Of a DNA stretch of 34,780 nt, positions 16,477-24,806 are shown piece by piece. A program made the position numbers and the translations under genes. Within the stretch, counting starts at the first letter, position 1. Every line of letters starts with the position of its first letter. This DNA is from Comamonadaceae bacterium CG2_30_57_122 (GTDB lineage: Bacteria; Pseudomonadota; Gammaproteobacteria; Burkholderiales; Burkholderiaceae_C): the NCBI GenBank assembly GCA_001871515.1, contig MNXW01000184.1:10180-44959 (forward strand), read 5' to 3'. The notes below the pieces were generated by a model. The model did not search any database and had not been told where the DNA came from. It was given only the letters and a program-made list of their open reading frames with translations.

Positions 16477-17754
16477 ATGGTTTTCCAACGACATCAAGTT
16501 CAACTTCTGCAAAGCAGAATAGAAGAAGCACCACAGTTCATCACGATTGTGACCGGACCCAGGCAAGTGGGCAAAACCACCCTGGTACGCCAAGCGTTGG
16601 AACAATGCGCGCATCTTTTTTTGGCTGTTGACCAGCCCACAGAAGCACGCTCATTTTCCTACAGTAACTCCCGCACACAGAACATCATTGAGAACGAAGA
16701 TGCACCGCACGATGCCGCCTGGCTGATCCGGTGCTGGAAAGAAGCCCGCCAACGCTACCAAGCGTTTCAGCAAACCCACTCAGGGCAACCGTTTACCTTT
16801 GTGCTGGACGAAATTCAGAAACTGCCACGCTGGTCAGATACCGTCAAAGGCCTGTGGGACGCTGACCGCGCCCAAGGCCTGAACATGCACGTGATCCTGC
16901 TCGGAAGCTCACCTTTACTGATTCAAAAAGGTCTGACCGAAAGTCTGGCCGGGCGCTACGAGCTGATGCGCGTCATGCACTGGTCGTTTCTGGAAATGCA
17001 CCAGGCATTTGACTTCACACTCAATGAATACATCTACTTTGGCGGCTATCCCGGTGCGGCTCGCTTGATCCGTGACGAAGCCCGCTGGCGCAACTATGTA
17101 CTGGGCAGTCTGGTGCAGCCCAGCATCGACACCGACATCCTGCAAATGACCCGCGTGGACAAACCCGCTTTGCTCAAGCAGCTTTTTGAACTGGGGGCCA
17201 GCTATTCCGGCCAGTTGCTGGCTTTGGGCAAGGTCAAGGGTCAATTGCAAGACGCGGGCAACGAGACCACCCTGGCCGGATACCTCACCTTGCTGAGCAA
17301 TGCAGGCCTGCTCACCGGCCTGCAAAAATACCATGTGGGTGCAGCGCGGCGGCGTGCCTCGGCACCCAAGTTCAACGTGCTCAACACCGCCCTGATGTCC
17401 AGCGCCACACCCTACACCCTGACCCAGGCACAAGCGGATCGCAGCTACTGGGGGCGGCTGGTGGAAAGTGCGGTGGGCGCGCACTTGTGGAACACCGCCG
17501 CCAGTCATGAAGAAGTCAGCTACTGGCGCGAAAGCCCGCACGAGGTGGACTTTGTCATTTCCGATGCAGTACGCCTGACGGCGATTGAGGTAAAAAGCGC
17601 GGCCTCTGCGGGCAAGCTCAGCGGCCTGGAAGCATTTGCAAAACAACACCCCCATAGCAAACCCTTGCTGGTGGGCGCAGGCGGCATTGCGCTGACCGAG
17701 TTTTTGTCCTACCCCCTGGCCCATTGGCTGGATGGGCAATGCGTGCGGGCATGA
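16477..17754 (+). CDS. AAA_14/DUF4143 ATPase with PD-(D/E)XK-like C-terminus
   Basis: A 425-aa P-loop ATPase. The N-terminal AAA_14 domain has Walker A GPRQVGKTT at 27-35 and Walker B FVLDEIQ with D111/E112; the sensor-like segment is ILLGSSPLL. The C-terminal DUF4143-type domain ends with D358 (HEVDFVI) and E371-V-K373 (AIEVKS), a D-x12-E-x-K array as in PD-(D/E)XK nucleases. The reaction is not established for this family, whose members are widespread in mobile and accessory DNA. The start ATG 16477 has no clear ribosome site, only a T-run. The stop TGA overlaps the next ATG (ATGA), so the two genes are probably translated together. The GC content is normal for the window, unlike the middle of the following gene. 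Confidence 0.9.
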   Translation: MVFQRHQVQLLQSRIEEAPQFITIVTGPRQVGKTTLVRQALEQCAHLFLAVDQPTEARSFSYSNSRTQNIIENEDAPHDAAWLIRCWKEARQRYQAFQQTHSGQPFTFVLDEIQKLPRWSDTVKGLWDADRAQGLNMHVILLGSSPLLIQKGLTESLAGRYELMRVMHWSFLEMHQAFDFTLNEYIYFGGYPGAARLIRDEARWRNYVLGSLVQPSIDTDILQMTRVDKPALLKQLFELGASYSGQLLALGKVKGQLQDAGNETTLAGYLTLLSNAGLLTGLQKYHVGAARRRASAPKFNVLNTALMSSATPYTLTQAQADRSYWGRLVESAVGAHLWNTAASHEEVSYWRESPHEVDFVISDAVRLTAIEVKSAASAGKLSGLEAFAKQHPHSKPLLVGAGGIALTEFLSYPLAHWLDGQCVRA

Positions 17755-20700
17755 ATACCCGTTTCAGTCGCGATCAAGACCGCCTGCCGCTGGAGCGCAA
17801 AGCCCGAGCACGCAAAAAAGAGGATCGCCTAGGCAAGTCCCATCCCCTGAACCACTACCGAGACGTGCGCGCCTGGGTGCTGCTGGCTGACCCTGGTGCG
17901 GGCAAGTCAGATGTGTTCGCCACCCTGGCCTTCAGCGAAGGTGGCATCTACGTCAGCGCACGTGACTTTGTTGATTTGGATTTGCCCGCCAATTGGCAAG
18001 AGCCGCTGTTCATCGATGCCCTGGATGAAATCACCTCTGGCCATGCATCTGGGGCGACTCCACTGAGCCTGATACGTCAAAAGCTGCAACGGCTCGGTAC
18101 ACCCAAATTTCGCATCTCCTGCCGCGAAGCTGACTGGCGCGGCAATGCCGATGGGGATGCCCTCAAACGGCTGGCAGGTGACGACAACTTCGCCGAGCTG
18201 CACCTGACCCTACTGTCGCACAGGCAATCCGTGGCCCTGATCGCACACTGGCAAACCTGCCCAGAAGCACAAGCCGAAGCCTTCATGCAAGAAGCCCAAA
18301 AACGCGACCTTGAAGACCTGCTGGACAACCCGCAAACCCTGCGCTTGCTGGTTAAGGCAGTTGCCGCCCAGGGAGGTGACTGGCCCACCAGCAAAACCAA
18401 GACCTATGAAATGGCCTGTGCACAACTGGTGCGCGAGCACAACGACGAGCATCTGGCCAACAACCGTGACAGTACCCCGCCCGATGACCAGACGCTGCTG
18501 GCCGCCGGGTATTTGTGCGCTGTCATGTTGTTGTCGGGCAGCGCCGCCATCGCCTGGCAGCGGCAAGGCCAGCCGCCTGCAAGCGTGGTGATCTTGCCCG
18601 AGCTGCACAGCACCGCCCCGGCCCCCGACCTGCCCACCTGCCGGGTTGCGCTGCACACCCGCTTGTTCAGAGGCAATGGCACTGGCGATTTCTGGCCGGT
18701 GCACCGCACGGTAGCCGAATACTTGGGAGCACATTACCTTGCTGCTCGCATCAACGCTGGTCTGCCCGCCAGCCGCGTGCTGGCGCTGATGCTGGGCGAA
18801 GACGGTGGCCTGGTGCCCGAGTTGCGTGGCCTGCATGCCTGGCTGGCCGCTGTGGCCTCAACTGACTTGCGCCGCGAACTGATCGCACAGGATCCTTTGG
18901 GTGTGGTGCTGAATGGTGATGTGCGCAACTTCAGCCGCGCGCAAAAATTGCAATTGCTCAACGCCTTGCGTGATGAAGCCACGCGCTACACCTACTTCAG
19001 ACATCAAAGCTGGGGCAGCCATCCCTTTGGTGCGTTGGCCACGACAGACATGGAAGACGATTTCAAAGTCCTGCTGGCATCAGCCGACCGCAGCCCGCCG
19101 CACATGGCTGTGCTCGATTGCACGCTGAATGCCTTGACTCATGGGCTGCCCATGCCCGCATTGGCCCCGGCGCTTGAGCAGATTGTGCGAGACAAAACCT
19201 ATTGGACTGACTTGCGGCCTGATGCGCTGAATGTCCTTGTGATCTATGCGCAGGTTGAAAATGATGCTTCAACGCTCACTCACCTCCTGGCAAGCGTCTA
19301 CACCAACGTGGTGGAAGACCCAGAGGACGAGTTGCTGGGGACTCTGTTGCAGGCGCTTTACCCAGACCAAATTTCACCCAACCGGGTCTGGCAGTATTTT
19401 TGTGAGCCGAAGGCTAAAAATCTGCGGGGTGTCTACTGGCAGTTTTGGCACGAGTTACCTAAGCAAGCCGCCTCTCAAAACGAGATAGCCGTTCTGTTGG
19501 ATTCACTGGTTGGCATCGGCTACCAACTCAAAAATGAGTACGACCATTTAGGCTCAGCTGACATCGTTGGTGAATTACTGGTCTATGGCGTGCGCCAGCA
19601 CGGTGCTCAGATTGAAACGAAGCGTCTGTATGGCTGGCTATCTCTTGGCTTGGGGCCGCATGAGCACTGCCCGCTCAGCGCGGCGTTCAAGTCTGCACTT
19701 AAAGAATGGCTCAGTGACCAGCCATCACGCTACAAGGCTTTGTTTGAACATGGCCTGCAGTTACAAACGGCTGAAAGTGACAACGCATACCGCAATTTGT
19801 GGCGTGTTCGTGCACGACTCTATGGCGCAGCCGAGCCAGCCGATGCTGCGTCTTGGTATTTGTCCCTGGCAAATGCGAGCTCAAAAGATGCGTTACGACA
19901 ACAACTCGTTACCGAATCATTTCAACTTACCCGGCAAGAGGAAAGCGCGGATAAAGCACTACAACTGATTGAACAATGGGTTGCAAATTACCCCCTCGAC
20001 AACGCTTGGGCAGAAGATTTTTTACATTGTCCCTATCCACCCGAAGAATCCGAACAAGCGTACATTGATTCCGAGATCGATCACAAAAAAGACAAGGACG
20101 AGCAGAACCGTCAGCGCATCAACTTCTTTCGCAAAACTCTGCCAAACTTTGAGCACGGCCCGGCTCACCAGGGAGCGCTGGCGGAAGTGGCCAACGCCTA
20201 TCTCAACTTCTTTCGCCAATCACAACAAGAAACCCCGGATACGCGCCTGCTTGAGTTGCTGAATCAAAACAAAGAGTGGGTGCACCTTGCCTTGCGCGGT
20301 TTGCGTCAATGCCTGCTGCGCGACGACTTGCCGACTGCTGCTGACATCTTGAAGGTTCACGCGGAAAATCGCCGCTACACCTTGGCCAGCCCGTGCCTGG
20401 CGGCCATTGAACTGCGCTACACAAAAAATGCTGCGACAGCGTTTGATCTACCCACAAACACGCTTGAAACAGTTGCCTCTTTTCATCTGACCAACAATTT
20501 CTATGAAACTCCCGTGTGGTTCAAGCAACTGCTGACACAACGGCCAGAGGTTTTGATCAAGGTCATGGCCCCCCTGATTAGCCAACAAATTGCTGCCAAG
20601 TCTGAACACATAGAAGGCTTGTATAGCCTGGCCCGCAACCCTGACTATGCAACGGTTGCCAAGCAACTAGTGCCCCAATTGATTGCAGACTTTCCCATCA

Positions 20701-21854
20701 AGGCCAGCCAAAAGCAATTGAAAAACCTACGTTTGCTGATAGTTGCCGCCCTGAACCACCTGGATCAACAGAGCCAACTCACCTTGATTGCCAAAAAACT
20801 CAATACCAAGGGCATGGATGTGGCACAACAAGCATATTGGCTGGCTGCGGGCAGTTTGCTGGAACCCGATCTGTACCTTGACCGCTTACAGCAATTCGCC
20901 CATAAAACCCAGGCACGCGCCAGCCAGGTTTTCGCGCTGGTTCACGAGCTCAAAGGCACTGTTTTGACCACCGAACTCCCTGCCAAGACACAAACTTTCT
21001 TAGTTGGTTTATTAGGCCCTCGATGCAGTCGCAAAGAGCCCAGTACTGGGGTGTTTACCGTCACAGCAGAAATGGAAATGGGTGATTACGTGGCGGGTTT
21101 GATTTCAAACTTGTCGAACAACCCGGACGAAGCGGCCACACAAGCGCTGACTGACCTCCAGCAACGCCCTGACATGAAGCAATGGCATGACGCACTTAGT
21201 CGCGCCCTGTACGACCAACGCATCGCACGGCGCAAGGCGCTGTTCAAACCAGCCACGGTGAGGCAGGTATGCGCCACACTGGCCAATCTGCAGCCGGCCA
21301 ACGCGGCTGACTTGTGGGCGTTGACCGTCGCTCATCTGACTCACCTCATTCGCCAGATTCGCAACAGTGACAAAGACATCTACGACCAGTATTGGGACGG
21401 TGACACGCCAAAGTCTGAGGAGCGCTGCCGCAACGCCTTGTTGACGGCTCTCGAACCTCGCCTTTCACCCTTGGCGATTACTGCCATACCTGAGCGCCAG
21501 CTTGCTGACAAAAAACGGGCTGATATTGGCCTTGCCTCCGGGTTGATCCACATTCCGCTGGAAGCCAAGGGTGAGTGGAATCGCGACCTGTGGAAAGCCA
21601 TTGACAAGCAGCTGGTTGCCCAATACTGCAGAGAGCCAGCGTGTGGCGGGTACGGCATCTACCTGGTCTTCTGGTTCACCGGCGATATGAAAGCAGGAGC
21701 CACAGACGGCGGCAGTCCACCCAAAACGCCACAAGAGCTTCAGCAGCGCTTGGCAGCCACCGTACCGGACGCGCTAAAAAACAAAATTGCCGTTCTGGTG
21801 GTTGATTGCTCAAAACCGTCATCGACCAATTTCACAAAAGAAATCAGCCTCTAG
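17751..21854 (+). CDS. NACHT/STAND-like ATPase with alpha-solenoid and C-terminal PD-(D/E)XK-like nuclease motif
   Basis: A 1367-aa protein of no named family that I recognise. N-terminal NTPase: Walker A ADPGAGKS (about 46-53), Walker B LFIDALDE (~86-93), RISCRE (~121-126), and FWPVHRTVAEYLGAHYLA (~314-331), which resembles the end of NACHT modules. A long helical middle (~350-1230), probably HEAT- or TPR-like, follows. The C-terminus has D1258 (RADIGL), E1271-A-K1273 (LEAKGEW) and then QLVAQY...GYGIYLVFWF, a convincing restriction-endonuclease-like layout. STAND ATPases with a sensor solenoid and a nuclease are known in anti-phage Avs/NLR-like systems, so defence is the leading inference. 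Parts of the middle fall to 45-47% GC, against ~60-68% nearby, hinting at acquisition. I chose ATG 17751 (ATGA overlap) over ATG 17739 or TTG 17724. Confidence 0.85.
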   Translation: MNTRFSRDQDRLPLERKARARKKEDRLGKSHPLNHYRDVRAWVLLADPGAGKSDVFATLAFSEGGIYVSARDFVDLDLPANWQEPLFIDALDEITSGHASGATPLSLIRQKLQRLGTPKFRISCREADWRGNADGDALKRLAGDDNFAELHLTLLSHRQSVALIAHWQTCPEAQAEAFMQEAQKRDLEDLLDNPQTLRLLVKAVAAQGGDWPTSKTKTYEMACAQLVREHNDEHLANNRDSTPPDDQTLLAAGYLCAVMLLSGSAAIAWQRQGQPPASVVILPELHSTAPAPDLPTCRVALHTRLFRGNGTGDFWPVHRTVAEYLGAHYLAARINAGLPASRVLALMLGEDGGLVPELRGLHAWLAAVASTDLRRELIAQDPLGVVLNGDVRNFSRAQKLQLLNALRDEATRYTYFRHQSWGSHPFGALATTDMEDDFKVLLASADRSPPHMAVLDCTLNALTHGLPMPALAPALEQIVRDKTYWTDLRPDALNVLVIYAQVENDASTLTHLLASVYTNVVEDPEDELLGTLLQALYPDQISPNRVWQYFCEPKAKNLRGVYWQFWHELPKQAASQNEIAVLLDSLVGIGYQLKNEYDHLGSADIVGELLVYGVRQHGAQIETKRLYGWLSLGLGPHEHCPLSAAFKSALKEWLSDQPSRYKALFEHGLQLQTAESDNAYRNLWRVRARLYGAAEPADAASWYLSLANASSKDALRQQLVTESFQLTRQEESADKALQLIEQWVANYPLDNAWAEDFLHCPYPPEESEQAYIDSEIDHKKDKDEQNRQRINFFRKTLPNFEHGPAHQGALAEVANAYLNFFRQSQQETPDTRLLELLNQNKEWVHLALRGLRQCLLRDDLPTAADILKVHAENRRYTLASPCLAAIELRYTKNAATAFDLPTNTLETVASFHLTNNFYETPVWFKQLLTQRPEVLIKVMAPLISQQIAAKSEHIEGLYSLARNPDYATVAKQLVPQLIADFPIKASQKQLKNLRLLIVAALNHLDQQSQLTLIAKKLNTKGMDVAQQAYWLAAGSLLEPDLYLDRLQQFAHKTQARASQVFALVHELKGTVLTTELPAKTQTFLVGLLGPRCSRKEPSTGVFTVTAEMEMGDYVAGLISNLSNNPDEAATQALTDLQQRPDMKQWHDALSRALYDQRIARRKALFKPATVRQVCATLANLQPANAADLWALTVAHLTHLIRQIRNSDKDIYDQYWDGDTPKSEERCRNALLTALEPRLSPLAITAIPERQLADKKRADIGLASGLIHIPLEAKGEWNRDLWKAIDKQLVAQYCREPACGGYGIYLVFWFTGDMKAGATDGGSPPKTPQELQQRLAATVPDALKNKIAVLVVDCSKPSSTNFTKEISL

Positions 21855-21898
21855 CCCTTATTTAACCTGAGTAAGCAGCTTCTTTTTTAATAGCAACA
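21847..21898 (-). repeat. GGGCTAGAGGC dispersed repeat at the convergent junction
   Basis: Reverse strand: GCTATTAAAAAAGAAGCTGC, variable centre, AATAAGGGCTAGAGGC. This is the most complete copy here. It supplies the stop codon of the STAND ATPase gene (CTCTAG) and the last ~10 codons plus stop of the EamA gene. The 8-bp gap between two convergent genes is thus wholly within the repeat. Confidence 0.75.
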
Positions 21899-22872
21899 GG
21901 CAAACTGGCACGCACGCCAAACAAAATCCCCAGCGTCACCAGCACCAGCCCGGCAGCCAGATTCCAGCGCAACGGCTCGCCCAGCAGCGCTACCGCCCCC
22001 AGGGCTGACAAACCCGGCACCAGCGCGGTGATCATGGTCGAACGCACCGGGCCATAGTGGCGAATCATCTGGGTAAAAGTAATGCCCGACACCACCACCG
22101 AGCCCCAGCCCTGAAATGCAGCCTGAAACAGCAGGTCGCGCCACGGTGCAGTAAACACATGGCCTTTCACCACACCGGTGAGCACCAGCACGCTGTAGCC
22201 GGGCAGATACACCACACAAGCCAGTGTGGTGATGGCAATGGTGGCACGCACCGCGTCCAGGCTGTGATGGCGCGCCAGCACGCTGTAGCTGGCCCAGCAC
22301 ATGGCCGCCAGCATGAACAACACGTCGCCCAACCAGACCTGGCCGCCGTCAAAAGCCCGCAGCAGGCTCAAGCCGCCCACCAACAGGTCACCCAGCACAA
22401 TCAGACCCAAGCCCATGAGCCGTGTCGGCGTGAGGCGCTCGCCTAACAACCACGCGGCCAGCAGCGCCGTCCACAACGGCAGACTCCCCGGCAACAACAC
22501 CGATGCGTGCAGCGCAGGTGCGTAGGCAAACCCGCTGTAAACCAGCAGGGCATACAGCAAGCCACCAAAAAAACCAGTTTTGACCGTGATCCCCGCCGCC
22601 AAAGGTGACACGCCCAACCAGGACGCGCCAACGCCGCCTTGGGCACGATCCCGCCACACCAGGTAAGCACCCCACGGCAGCAGGATCACACCCGCGCCAA
22701 GAATGCGGCAAAACGCAATGTCAAACGGGGTCAACACCCCGCCACGCGCCGGGTCGTTGGAGGCACGGGCGATCAGGATGAATGAGGTCCAGATCAGCAC
22801 CGTAACCACGGCCGCAGCCCAGCCCAGGCTGCGCGGGGAAAAACGATGCAATTTATGAGCGGACATAGGCAT
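21862..22872 (-). CDS. EamA/DMT-superfamily transporter
   Basis: Inner-membrane permease of 336 aa with ten predicted hydrophobic helices in two EamA halves (e.g. WAAAVVTVLIWTSFILIARAS, GFFGGLLYALLVYSGFAYAPALHASVLLPGSLPLWTALLA as successive segments, and LVPGLSALGAVALLGEPL in the second half). The LLGEPL/LLGERL ends of helices 4 and 9 are typical of drug/metabolite exporters. Substrate unknown. Starts at ATG 22872 or 22866 (two codons apart); frames further upstream would run into the divergent dacB. The C-terminal VAIKKEAAYSG is encoded by a dispersed repeat, so the native tail may have been replaced. Confidence 0.9.
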   Translation of the reverse strand: MPMSAHKLHRFSPRSLGWAAAVVTVLIWTSFILIARASNDPARGGVLTPFDIAFCRILGAGVILLPWGAYLVWRDRAQGGVGASWLGVSPLAAGITVKTGFFGGLLYALLVYSGFAYAPALHASVLLPGSLPLWTALLAAWLLGERLTPTRLMGLGLIVLGDLLVGGLSLLRAFDGGQVWLGDVLFMLAAMCWASYSVLARHHSLDAVRATIAITTLACVVYLPGYSVLVLTGVVKGHVFTAPWRDLLFQAAFQGWGSVVVSGITFTQMIRHYGPVRSTMITALVPGLSALGAVALLGEPLRWNLAAGLVLVTLGILFGVRASLPVAIKKEAAYSG

Positions 22873-22939
22873 GGCGCGATTATCCGTGCGCCGCCCATCG
22901 CTTGGCATCGCGATGCGCCGTAGCGCCCATAATTCAAGC

Positions 22940-24400
22940 ATGACCACCACCACTTTCAAACGCTTGTCCACCCTGGTGTTGCTGTGCACCGCCACATGGG
23001 TCAGTGCCGCGACACCTGCCCAGGTTCAAGTTTTACCCACTGAAGTCAGCGCCGCCCTGACCCGTGCCCATGTGCCTGCCCAGGCCTTGTCCGTCTGGGT
23101 GCAAGCCGCCGATGTCCAAGCCCCGGCTCGCCTGAGCCACCGTGCAGATGCCCCCATGAACCCGGCCTCGGTGATGAAGTTGGTGACCACTTACGCAGCC
23201 CTGGATGTGCTCGGCCCAGCGTTTGTCTGGCACACCCCAGTGTGGCTCGATGGCCCGGTGGAAAACGGTGTGCTCAAGGGCAACCTGGTGATTCAGGGCC
23301 AGGGCGACCCCAAGCTGGTGCAAGAGCGCCTGTGGCTGCTGCTGCGCCGGGTGCAGGGCTTGGGCGTGCAGCGCATTGCCGGCCACATCGTGCTCGACCG
23401 CCAGGCGTTTGCTGTGCCCGCCAGCGACCCCGGTGACTTTGATGGTGAGCCGCTGCGCCCCTACAACGCCGCGCCCGATGCCCTGCTGCTCAACTTCAAA
23501 TCCATCCTGCTGACCTTCACCCCAGATGCCACAGCAGGCATCGCCCGGGTGCAAATGGACCCGCCTCTGGCCGGGGTGCAGTGGCCCACGCAGATACCGC
23601 TGTCAAGCACCCCGTGTGGCAACTACCGCGCCGCGCTGGGGGCTGATTTTGCCGACCCGCAACACATCCGGCTGGCGGGCAGCTATCCGGCGGCGTGTGG
23701 TGAAAAAGTCTGGCCGGTGGCCTACGCCGACCCCGCCAGTTACAACGCCCGCGCCCTCGAAGGCCTGTGGCGCAGCATGGGTGGCCAGTTAGACGGCAAG
23801 GTGGTGGACGGCACAGCACCCGCCACTGCGCCCAGTTTCGAGATGCTGTCGCCCACGCTGATGGAGTTGGTGCGCGACATCAACAAGTTCAGCAACAACG
23901 TGATGGCGCAGCAACTGTTTTTGACGCTTGGCCGACCCGATGCCCCGCCCAACCAGGCTCAGCCAGCCAGCACGGGAGCAGCCACACCCGCAACATCCCG
24001 CGCCGCGCTGCACCAGTGGTGGCAGCGCCGCATCAGCGCCAGCAACGTGCCCGCCATCGACAACGGCTCGGGCTTGTCACGCCAGACCCGCATCAGCGCC
24101 GCGCAATTGGGGCTGCTGCTGCAAACCGCCTACGCCTCACCATGGATGCCAGAGCTGATGTCTTCGCTGCCGATTGTGGGGGTGGACGGCACGCTCAAGC
24201 GCAGCCAGGCGGGCGTGGGCAGTGCGCACCTGAAAACCGGCAGCCTGCGCGAGGTCACGGCCCTGGCCGGCTATGTGCACGCCGCCAGTGGCAAGCGCTA
24301 TGTGCTGGTGGCCATCGTCAATCACCCCAACGCCGCAGCAGCACGGCCTGCATTGGATGCGCTGGTGAACTGGGTGGTAAGAGACAATCTGCAACATTGA
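22940..24400 (+). CDS. dacB: D-alanyl-D-alanine carboxypeptidase/endopeptidase (PBP4, DacB)
   Basis: Periplasmic class C penicillin-binding protein that trims or cleaves peptidoglycan cross-links. The 486-aa precursor has a signal peptide (MTTTTFKRLSTLVLLCTATWVSA, cut near A23). The three active-site motifs are in place: S77-x2-K80 (ASVMKL), S318-N-N320 (FSNNVM) and K432-T-G (LKTGSL). The large insertion between S77 and SxN, with paired cysteines, is typical of PBP4. I start at MTTTTFK because a longer reading lacks a signal sequence. The 67-bp gap to the EamA gene must hold both divergent promoters. Confidence 0.95.
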   Translation: MTTTTFKRLSTLVLLCTATWVSAATPAQVQVLPTEVSAALTRAHVPAQALSVWVQAADVQAPARLSHRADAPMNPASVMKLVTTYAALDVLGPAFVWHTPVWLDGPVENGVLKGNLVIQGQGDPKLVQERLWLLLRRVQGLGVQRIAGHIVLDRQAFAVPASDPGDFDGEPLRPYNAAPDALLLNFKSILLTFTPDATAGIARVQMDPPLAGVQWPTQIPLSSTPCGNYRAALGADFADPQHIRLAGSYPAACGEKVWPVAYADPASYNARALEGLWRSMGGQLDGKVVDGTAPATAPSFEMLSPTLMELVRDINKFSNNVMAQQLFLTLGRPDAPPNQAQPASTGAATPATSRAALHQWWQRRISASNVPAIDNGSGLSRQTRISAAQLGLLLQTAYASPWMPELMSSLPIVGVDGTLKRSQAGVGSAHLKTGSLREVTALAGYVHAASGKRYVLVAIVNHPNAAAARPALDALVNWVVRDNLQH

Positions 24401-24437
24401 TGCCAAAGTTGCACACCGTCCATTTTTATTGCCCACC

Positions 24438-24692
24438 ATGACCCTCACCGACCTGATTGGTACCCTGGCTGCCGTGCTCACCACCATCAGCTTTTTGCCC
24501 CAAGCCCTGCACACCTTTCGCACCAAAGATGTCCGAGGCATTTCGCTGGGCATGTACAGCGTTTTTACCGTGGGCGTTGCCATGTGGCTGGTCTACGGCC
24601 TGCTGCTGAATGCCTGGCCGGTGGTGATTGCTAACTGCGTCACGCTGGCGCTGGCCAGTGCCATTTTGGCGATGAAGCTGCGCTACAAGTGA
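24438..24692 (+). CDS. SemiSWEET-family (PQ-loop) transporter
   Basis: 84-aa membrane protein with three helices, one PQ-loop unit. The motif SFLPQALHTFRTKDVRGISLGMY carries the PQ pair and the basic loop typical of bacterial SemiSWEETs, which work as homodimers moving small sugars. ATG 24438 is preferred over a TTG at 24429. It follows dacB by 37 bp in the same direction and may be co-transcribed. The substrate is unknown. Confidence 0.92.
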   Translation: MTLTDLIGTLAAVLTTISFLPQALHTFRTKDVRGISLGMYSVFTVGVAMWLVYGLLLNAWPVVIANCVTLALASAILAMKLRYK

Positions 24693-24769
24693 GCTGACTC
24701 TATAGCTGACGCGGGTTTACCCCACTCATCATTTGCGGTTAAAAACGTTAGCATTGATCTGCGAAAAAT

Positions 24770-24783
24770 AGTACGGTCGTTCT
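24770..24783. promoter_or_regulatory. Possible TetR-type operator upstream of the lipase-FadL pair
   Basis: AGTACGGTCGTTCT is an imperfect inverted repeat (10 of 14 positions symmetric) with the ACG-n2-CGT spacing seen in operators of some TetR regulators of lipid genes. It sits 24 bp before the ATG of the hydrolase gene. Suggestive only. Confidence 0.3.
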
Positions 24784-24806
24784 TTTTAACTTTTTGGAGA
24801 TACTCG

